A DNA stretch of 64,000 nucleotides from Zwartia panacis (GCF_030410395.1 NZ_JAUHHF010000003.1:310001-374000), one strand, 5' to 3'; counted from the stretch's first letter, positions 12,861-23,795 are shown. Program-made: numbers and translations. The notes: generated by a model from the letters alone, not told the origin.

Positions 12861-13712
12861 CTACTTTTTGAACGCAATCACTTCCTGACGCTGTTCGCCC
12901 AAACCCTGGATGCCCAGAGTCATGACATCGCCCGCTTTCAAGTAACGTGGCTTGGGTTTGACGCCCATGCCCACACCTGGAGGCGTGCCGGTCGTGATGA
13001 TATCGCCTGGCATCAAAGTCATGAACTCACTCACGTAGCTCACAATCGTGGCCACATCGAAAATCATGGTCTTGGTGTTGCCGGTCTGGAAGCGCTTGCC
13101 GTTGACATCGAGCCACATATCCAGATTTTGCGGATCCTTGATTTCATCAGTCGTGACAAGCCAGGGACCCACTGGACCGAAAGTATCGCAGCCCTTGCCC
13201 TTGTCCCACGTACCGCCTCGCTCGAGCTGATACTCGCGCTCGGAGATATCGTTCACGAGGCAGTAACCCGCGACATATTTCAGTGCGTCCTTCTTGCTGA
13301 CGTAACGTGCTTTTTTTCCGATCACAAACGCAAGCTCGACTTCCCAGTCGGACTTTTTTGAGCCCTTCGGCAACATGACCTTGTCGTTCGGGCCGGACAA
13401 GCTTGTATCGGCCTTGAAGAAAATGATGGGTTCTTTGGGACAGGGCATACCGGCTTCGGCAGCGTGGTCCGAGTAATTCAAACCAATCGCCAGGAACTTG
13501 CCAACATTGGCAAGCGGCACGCCAAAGCGCGGTTTACCTTTGACCAGCGGCAATGTGCTCGTCTTGATTTTAGCGAGCTTGGCGAGTGCAGCTGAGGACA
13601 GCTGCTCGGTCGTGATGTCTGACACTACACCTGACAAGTCGCGTAACTTGCCTTCTTTGTCGATCAGGCCGGGCTTTTCTTTGCCTTTCGCGCCGTAACG
13701 TACGAGTTTCAT
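12861..13712 (-). CDS. Fumarylacetoacetate hydrolase family protein
   Basis: A 283-residue FAH-superfamily enzyme; these cleave C-C bonds or hydrate/decarboxylate beta-dicarbonyl acids using Mg2+. The N-terminal region resembles ureidoglycolate lyase-type homologues ('MKLVRYGAKGKEKPGLIDKEG'). The C-terminal catalytic domain has 'AIGLNYSDHAAEAG', the metal ligands in 'SDWEVELAFVIGKKARYV' and 'DISEREYQLERGGTWDKGKGCDTFGPVGPWL', and 'GDIITTGTPPGVGMG'. Family members range from fumarylpyruvate hydrolases to oxaloacetate decarboxylases, so the substrate is not named. It is a single gene, convergent with the esterase. Confidence 0.9.
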   Translation of the reverse strand: MKLVRYGAKGKEKPGLIDKEGKLRDLSGVVSDITTEQLSSAALAKLAKIKTSTLPLVKGKPRFGVPLANVGKFLAIGLNYSDHAAEAGMPCPKEPIIFFKADTSLSGPNDKVMLPKGSKKSDWEVELAFVIGKKARYVSKKDALKYVAGYCLVNDISEREYQLERGGTWDKGKGCDTFGPVGPWLVTTDEIKDPQNLDMWLDVNGKRFQTGNTKTMIFDVATIVSYVSEFMTLMPGDIITTGTPPGVGMGVKPKPRYLKAGDVMTLGIQGLGEQRQEVIAFKK

Positions 13713-13783
13713 TGCTTCTCCTTGGTTGAATGCCCTCGCAATTTAACAGCTTACGCAAGGGCAAATCAATCAAGAACATGCAA

Positions 13784-14242
13784 TCAGAAGTAGCGACCAC
13801 CCGCGCCGATCGCGACAGTGATGAGACCCAGTACCAAATTTGTCAGCATGAGTGCGCGAATTTTCCCGAGTGCTTGCGCGCCCAAAGGCCATTGCTTGTC
13901 GGCAACGGCAGCTTTGAGCTTTTTAAATGGGCTCGCGTAGATGTAGCCAAAAATGATAGTCATGATGACGGCAATGAACAGCATGGCGTGCACATGACCG
14001 CCGAGCTTGGCCTGTGCGCCCATCAGCGAAATCAAACCAAAACCCGTGAGGAACAACACGACGATGGAGGCTTTGACCCATATGAAGAATCGTTTGAACA
14101 CACCGCACAAAAGCGTCAGGCGCTCGGGAGGCTGTAAAACTTCCGCCGCTGTTGGACGCAAAGCACTATGCGCGAAAAACATTCCTCCCACCCAGATTAA
14201 AGCGGCCAGCAAATGCAGCACGATCAGAATCGCGATTGACAT
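13784..14242 (-). CDS. CopD-like four-helix membrane protein
   Basis: A 152-residue integral membrane protein with about four hydrophobic helices (near 3-25, 50-72, 80-100 and 128-148). The N-terminal 'LHLLAALIWVGGMFFAHSALRP' has the conserved His and Trp-Val-Gly-Gly found in CopD/DUF2269-like proteins, which are proposed to bind heme or copper. The middle 'GHVHAMLFIAVIMTIIFGYIYASPFKKLK' supplies more histidines. No copper-resistance gene is adjacent. Function is family-level only. It lies downstream of acs but is separated from it by a strong terminator. Confidence 0.75.
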   Translation of the reverse strand: MSIAILIVLHLLAALIWVGGMFFAHSALRPTAAEVLQPPERLTLLCGVFKRFFIWVKASIVVLFLTGFGLISLMGAQAKLGGHVHAMLFIAVIMTIIFGYIYASPFKKLKAAVADKQWPLGAQALGKIRALMLTNLVLGLITVAIGAGGRYF

Positions 14243-14297
14243 GATGTGTTCTCCAGAATTGGTGAACGCAGTCTACCCTTCATTTGCACCGCACAAC

Positions 14298-14323
14298 AAA
14301 AAGGGCCTCTTTCGAGACCCTTT
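14298..14323 (-). terminator. Rho-independent terminator of acs
   Basis: On the minus strand AAAGGG-TCTC-GAAA-GAGG-CCCTTT forms a stem of about 10 bp closed by a GAAA tetraloop and followed by TTTTTG. It lies 33 bases past the acs stop, so it ends the prpE-glcG-acs transcript before the CopD-like gene. Confidence 0.85.
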
Positions 14324-14355
14324 AAGCCCACACCTCATGTGGCTATTGCGACCCT

Positions 14356-16335
<1,980 letters not shown>

Positions 16336-16399
16336 GGAAGGAAGTCTCCTCTTTCATCCTGAAGGAAGTGGGTGTTGTATGAGCGTGAGGCAATAACAA

Positions 16400-16807
16400 T
16401 TAAATTTTCAACGCAGCAATTCCAGCGGCGGCAACCTGTGCATCCTCATGGGACTGCACGCCTGATACGCCAACTGCGCCGATGGTGACGCCATCGACCA
16501 GAATCGGCAAACCGCCCTCAAGCATGCCCTGCAGCAAAGGCGCGGACAAAAAGGACATACGGCCCTTGTTGATCACGTCTTCGTAAATCTTGGATTCGCG
16601 CGCGCCCATGGCGGCTGTGTGTGCCTTGGCTGGCGCGATGTAAGCTGAAATGGTGTTGGCACCATCCAGGCGCTGCATCCCAAGCATATGGCCACCATCA
16701 TCGACGACCGCGATCGTCACGGCCCACTTGTTTTGACGGGCATGAGCTTTAGCTGCTTCGAGAATCAGCGAAACATCGGCATCTGTCAGTACAACTTTTG
16801 TTTTCAT
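16400..16807 (-). CDS. GlcG/HbpS family protein
   Basis: A 135-residue single-domain protein of the GlcG/HbpS heme-degrading-like family ('WAVTIAVVDDGGHMLGMQRLDGA', 'KAHTAAMGARESKI', 'GGLPILVDGVTIGAVGVSGVQSHEDAQVAAAGIAAL'). Members bind heme or corrinoids or stand beside glycolate and diol-utilisation genes; no enzymatic activity is established for most. Its ATG overlaps the prpE stop by four bases (ATGA) and it lies between prpE and acs, so it is very probably co-expressed with both. A role linked to propionate/acetate activation is inferred only from that position. Confidence 0.85.
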   Translation of the reverse strand: MKTKVVLTDADVSLILEAAKAHARQNKWAVTIAVVDDGGHMLGMQRLDGANTISAYIAPAKAHTAAMGARESKIYEDVINKGRMSFLSAPLLQGMLEGGLPILVDGVTIGAVGVSGVQSHEDAQVAAAGIAALKI

Positions 16808-18690
16808 AATGAATCCTTAATTTGTTCAAGTGCACTTGGGTCTTCAATCGTGGTGAGGTCGCCCGGATCACGTCCCTCGCATACAGCCACAATAGCCCGG
16901 CGCAGAACTTTACCAGACCGCGTTTTGGGCAGAGCTGTGACGAAACGCACACGTGCAGGACGGGCGACCGGACCGAGCTGTTCGTCGACACGTTTCATAA
17001 TGTCGCCTTCGAGTTTCATCGCGGCAGCAGGATCAGCATACGCGGCTGAATCCCGCAGCACGGCGAAGCCCATGGCGACTTGCCCTTTGAGCTGATCCGC
17101 GACTCCCACCACGGCCGACTCGGCTACAGCAGGATGGCTATTGATCGACTCCTCGATTTCTCGCGTGCCAAGACGGTGCCCTGCCACGTTGATGACATCA
17201 TCGGTACGCCCAAGAATGAACCAGTAGCCTTCTTTGTCAACCAGACCCCAGTCAAACGTCGAATACACCTTTCGACCCGGGATGGAGGAGAAATAGGTAT
17301 CCACGAACCTCGCGTCATCCCCCCAGATGGTCGTCATTGCCCCAGGGGGCAAGGGCGGGACAATCGCAACCACGCCCTTTTCATCCGGACCGAGATCTTC
17401 GCCCGTTTGCTCATTGAGCACACGGACATCAAAACCATAAACAGGAAAGGAAGGACTTCCAAACTTGGTCTGGACATGTTCGATACCGGGTTGGGCGGCC
17501 AAAATCGGCCAGCCGGTCTCGGTTTGCCAATAATTGTCGATAATCGGCTTACCCAAGCCGTCCGCGATCCATTGCGCGGTGGGTTCATCCAGTGGCTCAC
17601 CCGCCATATACAAGGCTCGCAAACTGGACAGGTCATACTTTTTAAGCAAAGCGGGATCCTGCTTTTTCAGGACGCGGATCGCTGTGGGAGCGGAAAACAT
17701 GGTGTTGACCTTGAAGCGCTCAACCAGACTCCAGAGAATCCCGGCATCCGGGCGCACCGGTGTCCCCTCATACAAGATCGTGGTCTGTCCCGCGATCAGC
17801 GGGCCATACACAATATAGGAATGCCCGACGACCCAGCCAATATCGCTGGTGCATAGATACGTTTCGCCCGGCTGACCATTAAAAATACGTTGCATGGATG
17901 AGGCAAGCGCCACCGCATAGCCACCTGTATCACGCTGAACGCCTTTTGGTTTGCCGGTTGTACCGGAGGTGTAGAGCACATAACTAGGCGCGGATGACTC
18001 CAACCAGGTCACAGGGACCTCCACCCCGTCAAACTGTTTGCGTAAAGTGGCATAGTCCAGATCGCGTCCGGGGACAGGCTCAAAGGGGAAGAGCCCACGA
18101 TCCACCACGATTACTTTTTCAGGCGGGCGTGTGGACAAAGAAATAGCTTTATCCATCAATGGCTTATAAGGGGTGACCTTGCCACCCCGGGAGCCGGCGT
18201 CTGCGCAAATAATGACTTTGGGCGATGCATCGTCGATGCGCTGCGCCAAATTGACCGATGCAAATCCACCAAAGACGACAGAATGAATTGCACCTAAGCG
18301 CGCGCACGCCAACATCGCGAACACGGCCTCAGGAACCATTGGCATGTAAATCAAAACCCGATCACCCTGCCTGATACCCTGAGCGGCCAGCATCGCGGCA
18401 ACCGCGTTCACTTCCTGGTAAATTTGGCGACGAGTGTAGATTTTCTCTTGCTCAACCTCAGTGGACACCCAGATCAGCGCAGGCTCGTCGGCCTGGGACT
18501 CGAGCCAACGATCTATCGCGTTGAAGCATAAATTCGTCTGTCCGCCGACAAACCACTTAGCAAAAGGGGGATTGGAGAAGTCTAAAACCTGTTCAAAGGG
18601 TGTTTCCCAATGGACAAGTTCTGCCTCTTTTGACCAAAATAGATCCCTTTCGTGAATGGAACTGTGGTGGGTGCCTTTGATCGCCTGCAT
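16804..18690 (-). CDS. prpE: Propionyl-CoA synthetase
   Basis: PrpE activates propionate to propionyl-CoA. From ATG 18690, with GGAGAC five bases upstream, the product is 628 residues, the same as the enteric PrpE. Motifs are 'VHWETPFEQVLDFSNPPFAKWFVGGQTNLCFNAIDR' at the N-terminus, the P-loop '[20 protein letters not shown]', 'DNYWQTETGWPI', 'ILGRTDDVINVAGHRLGTREIEESI', and '[14 protein letters not shown]' with the regulatory lysine. PrpE is distinguished from Acs here by its shorter length and by 'FDWGLVDKEGYW'. No prpB/C/D methylcitrate genes are in the window. It is the first gene of prpE-glcG-acs. Confidence 0.93.
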   Translation of the reverse strand: MQAIKGTHHSSIHERDLFWSKEAELVHWETPFEQVLDFSNPPFAKWFVGGQTNLCFNAIDRWLESQADEPALIWVSTEVEQEKIYTRRQIYQEVNAVAAMLAAQGIRQGDRVLIYMPMVPEAVFAMLACARLGAIHSVVFGGFASVNLAQRIDDASPKVIICADAGSRGGKVTPYKPLMDKAISLSTRPPEKVIVVDRGLFPFEPVPGRDLDYATLRKQFDGVEVPVTWLESSAPSYVLYTSGTTGKPKGVQRDTGGYAVALASSMQRIFNGQPGETYLCTSDIGWVVGHSYIVYGPLIAGQTTILYEGTPVRPDAGILWSLVERFKVNTMFSAPTAIRVLKKQDPALLKKYDLSSLRALYMAGEPLDEPTAQWIADGLGKPIIDNYWQTETGWPILAAQPGIEHVQTKFGSPSFPVYGFDVRVLNEQTGEDLGPDEKGVVAIVPPLPPGAMTTIWGDDARFVDTYFSSIPGRKVYSTFDWGLVDKEGYWFILGRTDDVINVAGHRLGTREIEESINSHPAVAESAVVGVADQLKGQVAMGFAVLRDSAAYADPAAAMKLEGDIMKRVDEQLGPVARPARVRFVTALPKTRSGKVLRRAIVAVCEGRDPGDLTTIEDPSALEQIKDSL

Positions 18691-18804
18691 AGTGTCTCCG
18701 ACTGCTTTTTTTGGAATTTTGAAGCATTTTGTACTACTATTGTGGCAGGTCAAGCTTGCACGAGCCTTTCCGATCGCTATTTTTTTGATGACAAATTCAG
18801 AACG

Positions 18805-19416
18805 ATGACAGCAAAACCCACCGGACAAACAAGCACGTTTTCAATGTTACGCACGCTGCAAAGCGCTCGCGTGGCTTTGGTGTGCCTGGGAGTTGCGGTG
18901 TTGACGGGTTGCGCGCAGGATGGTTCTGGAAGCGGCTTGCGATCAGGATACGACTGGCGTAACTCTTCCGATCCGATTGGTGCTTTTGCTGCGGGACCTA
19001 AGTACGTGGCAGGTCTGGGGGTGATTGACCATCCTCTGGCCAATCAAGCACTCAATCAGCTCGGTATTCGCTACAAATGGGGCGGAAAATCTCCAGAAAC
19101 CGGCTTTGATTGCAGCGGCCTGATTGTTTATTCAGCCCAGCGCTCTTTGGGTCTGAAGCTCCCTCCCCGAGCCGATGACATCGCCAAATTTGGTGATACG
19201 GTGAACAAAAAAGACCTCCAAGTCGGCGACCTCGTCTTTTTTAATACCTTGGGTACGCGCTATTCCCACGTAGGCGTTTATCTCGGTCAGGACAAATTCG
19301 TTCACTCCCCCACGCGCGGCAGCGTCGTCCGTATCGAGGACATGACGCAGCGTTATTGGACGGCCCGTTATACCGGCGCTCGCCGTCTAGATCCGACCTT
19401 GATCGCATCGCGCTGA
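18805..19416 (+). CDS. NlpC/P60 (C40) cell-wall hydrolase lipoprotein
   Basis: A 203-residue lipoprotein endopeptidase predicted to cut peptide bonds in murein stems. A hydrophobic signal ends in the lipobox Leu-Thr-Gly-Cys ('LGVAVLTGCAQ'). The catalytic domain has Cys in 'GGKSPETGFDCSGLIVYS', His in 'RYSHVGVYLG' and a third polar residue in 'FVHSPTRGSVV'. Two in-frame ATGs (18805 and 18844) could start it; both keep the signal peptide and neither has a strong ribosome site. It is divergent from prpE. Its 3' end overlaps the convergent DUF2325 gene by 30 bases. Confidence 0.9.
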   Translation: MTAKPTGQTSTFSMLRTLQSARVALVCLGVAVLTGCAQDGSGSGLRSGYDWRNSSDPIGAFAAGPKYVAGLGVIDHPLANQALNQLGIRYKWGGKSPETGFDCSGLIVYSAQRSLGLKLPPRADDIAKFGDTVNKKDLQVGDLVFFNTLGTRYSHVGVYLGQDKFVHSPTRGSVVRIEDMTQRYWTARYTGARRLDPTLIASR

Positions 19417-19803
19417 GTTCGCGCACGTACACAAACCACACTGTTCGAGCGCTTGCTGCATCGCGCACACAGATCGACGGCACGCAACCACCCTGACACC
19501 TGACTTCTGTGCCGCATTTCTGAACGTTTTCATGACGTTATGGCCTAGGAAGTCCGTCAAGAGAATGACGATTTCGGTGCCGCTTGGCAAAGCGAGTGTC
19601 TTTTTCTGATGCGCCGGATCCCGGCCGCTGATGTGGTGGGTGATAGAAATATTGTGACCGCGCAGCAAATCCGGAATATTTCCCAGACGATCTGCGCCCA
19701 CAACCACAGCGCTTAGCGCAGGTCGCTCAAGCCGCCCCCCTTTTAGGGCCGAACCCTTGATGCCCGGACCATCGAACGCTTGCCTGCCGAAAACTGGAAT
19801 CAT
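19387..19803 (-). CDS. DUF2325 domain protein
   Basis: A 138-residue protein whose central part matches the DUF2325 family: 'SAVVVGADRLGNIPDLLRGHNISITHHISGRDPAHQKK' and 'PSGTEIVILLTDFLGHNVMKTFRNAAQKSGVRVVACRRSVCAMQQAL'. A Rossmann-like fold is expected; no biochemical function is established for the family as far as I know. Cysteines near the C-terminus ('CGLCTCANSARC') add a possible metal-binding tail. AAGGA stands six bases before the ATG. A Fur-like site lies 32-46 bases upstream, suggesting iron control. The gene overlaps the convergent NlpC/P60 gene by 30 bases. Confidence 0.82.
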   Translation of the reverse strand: MIPVFGRQAFDGPGIKGSALKGGRLERPALSAVVVGADRLGNIPDLLRGHNISITHHISGRDPAHQKKTLALPSGTEIVILLTDFLGHNVMKTFRNAAQKSGVRVVACRRSVCAMQQALEQCGLCTCANSARCDQGRI

Positions 19804-19834
19804 GTCTGTTCCTTAAAAATGAAAACAGACTAAA

Positions 19835-19849
19835 TGATAATGATTCTTA
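19835..19849. promoter_or_regulatory. Putative Fur box upstream of the DUF2325 gene
   Basis: TGATAAT-G-ATTCTTA matches the 7-1-7 Fur consensus (TGATAATnATTATCA) at 12 of 14 arm positions. It lies within the predicted promoter of the minus-strand DUF2325 gene. A weaker related stretch (TAATAATACTCATTCTT, 19865-19881) follows 15 bases further and overlaps the cysB stop. Confidence 0.55.
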
Positions 19850-19873
19850 TTTAAATAGCAAGCGTAATAATAC

Positions 19874-20818
19874 TCATTCTTGTTTGTTTTCGATCAAATT
19901 CCTGACCCGCTCGGCGTCCAGCTCAGGATTCAGCATCGAAATAAAGGTGTAGACGTAGTCCCGCAAGAACACTCCGGACTTCAACGCGACTTTTGTCGTT
20001 TGCTGACCGAACAAGTGACCGGCAGGCAAACTCACCAGGTGTCCGTCACGCGCGGGCTCATAGGCCATCCCCGCGATAATGCCGATGCCGAGACCGACAT
20101 CCACATAGGTTTTAATCACGTCGGCATCAATCGCCTCCAGCACGACATCGGGCCGAATACTTTGCGCTTCAAAGGCACGGTCAATCGAGAGACGTCCGGA
20201 AAAAGCCTTGTCATAGGTCACGATCGGATAGCTCGCCAAATGCTCAAGCGTCAGTTCGAAACCCTTTTTTTTCGCCTGATCGGCCAAGGGATGATCGGGC
20301 TTGACGACAACGGAGTGCTCCCAGATGTAGCAAGGCATCGTCTCGAGCCCGGGGGTCAACGCCAGCGACTCTGTCGCCACAGCAAGATCGGCTTGGCCGC
20401 TCAAGACCATCTGCGCAAGTTGGGGTGGACTGCCCTCAGCCAGCGAGAGATGCACCTTGGGAAAATGTTTACGAAATGCGGGAATCACCTTGGGCAAGAC
20501 ATAACGCGCCTGCGTGTGCGTGCAGGCAATCACCAGACTGCCCTCGTCACGCCGGGCAAACTCGTCACTGACTTTTTTCAGGTTGTCGATTTCCTGCATG
20601 ATGCGTTCAACGACTTGCGAGACGGCTCGGCCGGGTTTGGTTAAACCTTTGATCCGCTTGCCATGGCGTTCAAAAATCTGCACACCGAGCTCATCCTCGA
20701 ACTCAAGAATCGCCTTAGAGACGCCTGGTTGCGAAGTAAACAGGCTGCGGGCCGCCTCGGTTAAATTGAAATCCCGGCGGATGGTTTCACGGACAAACCG
20801 AAACTGCTGCAAATTCAT
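19874..20818 (-). CDS. cysB: CysB-type LysR transcriptional regulator
   Basis: A 314-residue LysR regulator closest to CysB/Cbl, which activate sulfate assimilation and alternative sulfur-source genes in response to O-acetylserine. The N-terminal winged helix-turn-helix (about 1-60) reads 'LNLTEAARSLFTSQPGVSKAILEFEDELGVQIFERHGKRIKGLT'-like. The effector domain contains 'IACTHTQARYVLPKVIPAFRKHFPKVHLSLAEGSPPQL' and 'SFSGR'-type sulfate/acetylserine-pocket sequence (here KAFSGRLSIDRAF). The C-terminus 'GIIAGMAYEPARDGHLVSLPAGHLFG' is typical. It is divergent from pepA, with an LysR-type dyad in the gap. No cys structural genes are in the window. Confidence 0.9.
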   Translation of the reverse strand: MNLQQFRFVRETIRRDFNLTEAARSLFTSQPGVSKAILEFEDELGVQIFERHGKRIKGLTKPGRAVSQVVERIMQEIDNLKKVSDEFARRDEGSLVIACTHTQARYVLPKVIPAFRKHFPKVHLSLAEGSPPQLAQMVLSGQADLAVATESLALTPGLETMPCYIWEHSVVVKPDHPLADQAKKKGFELTLEHLASYPIVTYDKAFSGRLSIDRAFEAQSIRPDVVLEAIDADVIKTYVDVGLGIGIIAGMAYEPARDGHLVSLPAGHLFGQQTTKVALKSGVFLRDYVYTFISMLNPELDAERVRNLIENKQE

Positions 20819-20866
20819 ATGAAATCTCCTGTAAACACGATTATAAGTAATATAGGAAATAATCTA

Positions 20867-20890
20867 AATAACTTTTTGGAATAAGTTATT
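20867..20890. promoter_or_regulatory. LysR-type dyad between cysB and pepA
   Basis: AATAACTT-N8-AAGTTATT is a perfect 8-bp inverted repeat 49 bases upstream of the cysB ATG in a very AT-rich stretch. Its ATAAC/GTTAT arms resemble half-sites bound by CysB, so autoregulation is likely. This is inference from position and form. Confidence 0.5.
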
Positions 20891-20980
20891 AAGAAGATCG
20901 TGATGTGAGCTTTCAAAACATGCGAGATAATCAAAGCATTCTCTTGTTCACATCATTTCGTTTCTCAACAGGCAGGACCT

Positions 20981-22486
20981 ATGGACTTCAGCACGCACGT
21001 CACCGTCTCCCCCCATCAAATCAAAACCGCAGCGCTTGCGATCGGTGTGTTCGCCGATGGCGTTTTGAGCACCACAGCCGACATCATTGACCGCGCGAGT
21101 CAAGGCGCCGTCCGTGCCGTCGTGAAGAGCGAATTTCAGGGCCGTACAGGCAGCACACTGATTCTGCGCGACCTCACGGGTGTGACAGCCACGCGCATCG
21201 TACTGGTTGGTCTGGGCAAACAAGCGGACTACAACGCCCGGGCTCAAGCCGCTGGTGAGCGGGCATTTGCACAGGTTTGCGTTCAGGCACGCTTGACCGA
21301 GGGCACCTCCTGCCTTGCGGGAATTGCTTATGGCACCAGTACCGCCCGAGATCGCGCCCGAATCGCAGCATCCTCAGTCGGAGAAGCCAGCTATCATTAC
21401 GACGCAAGCTTCGGCAAACCCGATCCCGATGCGCGACCCAAGCTCAAAAAAGTCTCACTGCTTGTGGCCAAAGCTGATCAACATGCTGCCAACGAGGGGT
21501 TAAAAGAAGGTCGGGCCCTCGCCCAAGGGATGTCGCTGGCGCGCACGCTCGGCAATATGCCCGGCAACCTATGCACGCCCACTTATCTGGGCGACACCGC
21601 AAAAAAACTCGGTCGCGAATTCAAAAGCATCAAGGTGAACGTTCTCGATCGCAAACAAATCGAAGCGCTCGGCATGGGTTCCTTCCTGTCAGTCGCAAAG
21701 GGTTCGGCAGAACCACCGCGTTTCATTGTCATGCACTACAAGGGCAAGGACGCCATCAAAAAGACCGCCAAAAGCAAAGGTCCTATTGTGTTGGTCGGCA
21801 AAGGGATTACCTTTGACTCCGGTGGAATCTCAATCAAACCCGCCGGTACGATGGATGAGATGAAATTCGACATGTGCGGCGCAGCCAGCGTGCTCGGCAC
21901 CATGCGTGCGATCGCTGAGATCGAACTGGCCGGCGAGGTGATTGGCCTGATTCCCGCCTGCGAAAACTTGCCAAGCGGCACCGCGAACAAGCCTGGTGAC
22001 GTTGTCACGAGTATGTCCGGTCAGACCATTGAGATTCTCAACACGGACGCCGAGGGTCGGCTGGTACTGTGCGACGCACTCACCTATGCCGAGCGCTTCA
22101 AGCCCTCAGCGGTCATTGACATCGCCACGCTGACTGGCGCGTGCGTCACAGCCTTGGGCTCTGTCAACTCCGGCTTGTTTTCAACCGATGACGCGCTGGC
22201 CGATGCATTGCTCGCCGCGGGTAAACAGGCACTTGATCCTGCCTGGCGCATGCCGCTGGACGACGCTTACCAAGAGCAGCTCAAATCGAACTTTGCGGAT
22301 ATGGCCAATATCGGTGGTCCGCCAGCAGGCGCTGTGACCGCAGCCTGCTTCTTGTCACGCTTTACCAAGTCCTACAGCTGGGCACACCTCGATATCGCGG
22401 GTACCGCCTGGCGGGGTGGCAAGGATAAGGGCTCGACGGCGCGTCCTGTCCCGTTACTCGTGCAGTACCTGCTGAATCAGGCTTAA
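20981..22486 (+). CDS. pepA: Leucyl aminopeptidase (cytosol aminopeptidase, M17)
   Basis: PepA removes N-terminal residues from peptides using two metal ions, and in E. coli it also acts as a DNA-binding protein in Xer recombination. The 501-residue length is normal. The C-terminal catalytic domain has '[32 protein letters not shown]' (metal-binding Lys and Asp residues), the family signature '[18 protein letters not shown]' with Asp and Glu ligands and the catalytic Arg, and '[16 protein letters not shown]'. The N-terminal domain is the variable part. It is followed 10 bases later by holC, the usual pepA-holC pair. Confidence 0.97.
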   Translation: MDFSTHVTVSPHQIKTAALAIGVFADGVLSTTADIIDRASQGAVRAVVKSEFQGRTGSTLILRDLTGVTATRIVLVGLGKQADYNARAQAAGERAFAQVCVQARLTEGTSCLAGIAYGTSTARDRARIAASSVGEASYHYDASFGKPDPDARPKLKKVSLLVAKADQHAANEGLKEGRALAQGMSLARTLGNMPGNLCTPTYLGDTAKKLGREFKSIKVNVLDRKQIEALGMGSFLSVAKGSAEPPRFIVMHYKGKDAIKKTAKSKGPIVLVGKGITFDSGGISIKPAGTMDEMKFDMCGAASVLGTMRAIAEIELAGEVIGLIPACENLPSGTANKPGDVVTSMSGQTIEILNTDAEGRLVLCDALTYAERFKPSAVIDIATLTGACVTALGSVNSGLFSTDDALADALLAAGKQALDPAWRMPLDDAYQEQLKSNFADMANIGGPPAGAVTAACFLSRFTKSYSWAHLDIAGTAWRGGKDKGSTARPVPLLVQYLLNQA

Positions 22487-22496
22487 AACCAAGACC

Positions 22497-22949
22497 ATGG
22501 CGCGCATTAATTTCGCTTTTGGAGCGGTCGAGCGCATCTCTCAAGCCTGCCAGACGACTTTAAAACAGTATCTGGCAGGTCAAAAGCTCATCGTTTACTG
22601 CAGCGATGTCGAGCGCCTGCGTCAGTACGACCAAAAACTCTGGGCGGTGAATGATGCGGCGTTTGTCCCGCATGTCTGGGTCAATGATCCACTTGCGGAC
22701 CAAACGCCTATTGTTCTGGTCGCACAAGACCTGGAGCGGACGTTGGAGAACACGTCATCCGAAACCTGGTTTCTCAATCTTGACGATGCTTGTCCGCCCA
22801 CCTTTGGCGCACTGACTCGCGTACTCGAAATTGTTTCTGAAGATCCTGAAGACAAAGACGCAGCCAGGCAGCGCTGGCGCACCTACCAAGCCGCCGGTCA
22901 CGACCTCAAATCCTACTCTCTGCAAAACACCCTGCAGTCGCAGGACTGA
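22497..22949 (+). CDS. holC: DNA polymerase III subunit chi
   Basis: The chi subunit links the clamp loader to single-strand binding protein at the replication fork. The 150-residue protein shows the family pattern 'INFAFGAVERISQACQTTLKQYLAGQKLIVYCSDVERLRQYDQKLWAVNDAAFVPHVW' (the FVPH motif is diagnostic), then 'TPIVLVAQ' and 'WFLNLDDACPPTFGALTRVLEIVSEDPEDKDAARQRWRTYQAAGHDLKSY'. Its place 10 bases after pepA is the standard order (pepA-holC-valS in many proteobacteria), but here valS does not follow. Confidence 0.93.
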   Translation: MARINFAFGAVERISQACQTTLKQYLAGQKLIVYCSDVERLRQYDQKLWAVNDAAFVPHVWVNDPLADQTPIVLVAQDLERTLENTSSETWFLNLDDACPPTFGALTRVLEIVSEDPEDKDAARQRWRTYQAAGHDLKSYSLQNTLQSQD

Positions 22950-23013
22950 ATAGCCCCACAATTTTGAGGAAACCTAGCCTTTCAGGGAACTGTAAGGTAT
23001 GCTTCCGGTCATA

Positions 23014-23043
23014 GACTCTGGGCTGGTTAAAACTACCAGAGTC
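23014..23043 (+). promoter_or_regulatory. Stem-loop in the leader of the Bax-inhibitor-1 gene
   Basis: GACTCTGG and CCAGAGTC form an 8-bp stem around a 14-base loop that itself contains a short TGGTT/ACTACCA pairing. It ends 23 bases before the ATG at 23067. No U-run follows, so it is either a poor terminator for holC or a leader structure of the next gene. Confidence 0.35.
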
Positions 23044-23066
23044 CCATTATGAGAAAGGAGATTTAA

Positions 23067-23771
23067 ATGAATGATCCGCGTCCCACACTATCCCACAGCC
23101 CTTACCAGACTGGTGCTGGAGAGGTCGTGCGCAACCGGGTTTTGCGCAACACTTACTGGTTGTTGGCGCTTTCACTGATTCCTACTGTTCTGGGCGCTGC
23201 TGTCGGCATGTACAGCGGCCTGAACGAAGTCATGGCCACCAGTCCAGGCATGACAGCGATCGTCTTTCTGGTCGGCGCCTTCGGTCTGATGTTTGCGATC
23301 GAAAAAAATAAAGAAAGCTCTTTGGGCGTTGGTCTGCTGCTGTTGTTCACGTTCTTCATGGGCCTGATGCTCTCGCGCATGCTGGGTTTCGTTCTGGGCA
23401 TGAGCAACGGCACATCGCTGGTCATGTTCGCCTTTGGTGGCACGGCGATCGTATTCGGCACCATGGCTACGCTCGCCACGTCGATCAAGCGTGACTTGTC
23501 GGGTCTGAGCAAGTTCATGTTCATGGGCGTCGTGATCTTGTTGCTCGCCAGCCTGGCCAACATCTTCTTGCAGATCCCTGCTCTGATGTTGACTGTGTCG
23601 GTGCTTGCGATCGTGATCTTCTCGGCATTCATGCTGATTGACTTGCAGCGTGTGGTCAACGGTGGCGAGACGAATTATGTCTCCGCGACTTTGGCGATCT
23701 ACCTCGACGTCTACAACGTCTTTGCCAACCTGCTTGCTATCCTTGGTATTTTTGGTGGCAGCCGCGATTAA
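23067..23771 (+). CDS. Bax inhibitor-1/YccA family membrane protein
   Basis: A 234-residue protein with seven predicted transmembrane helices, of the BI-1/YccA family; members affect membrane proteolysis (FtsH inhibition by YccA) or act as calcium-leak channels. Typical segments are 'VLRNTYWLLALSLIPTVLGAAVGM', 'LGVGLLLLFTFFMGLMLSRMLGFVLGM', 'FGGTAIVFGTMATLATSIKRDLSGLSKFMFMGVV', and the C-terminal 'NYVSATLAIYLDVYNVFANLLAILGIF' with the conserved Asp near the end of the pore helix. AAAGGAG precedes the ATG at the right distance. A strong terminator follows directly. Confidence 0.93.
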   Translation: MNDPRPTLSHSPYQTGAGEVVRNRVLRNTYWLLALSLIPTVLGAAVGMYSGLNEVMATSPGMTAIVFLVGAFGLMFAIEKNKESSLGVGLLLLFTFFMGLMLSRMLGFVLGMSNGTSLVMFAFGGTAIVFGTMATLATSIKRDLSGLSKFMFMGVVILLLASLANIFLQIPALMLTVSVLAIVIFSAFMLIDLQRVVNGGETNYVSATLAIYLDVYNVFANLLAILGIFGGSRD

Positions 23772-23795
23772 GTCTATTGATCTGGTTGGTTGGAG

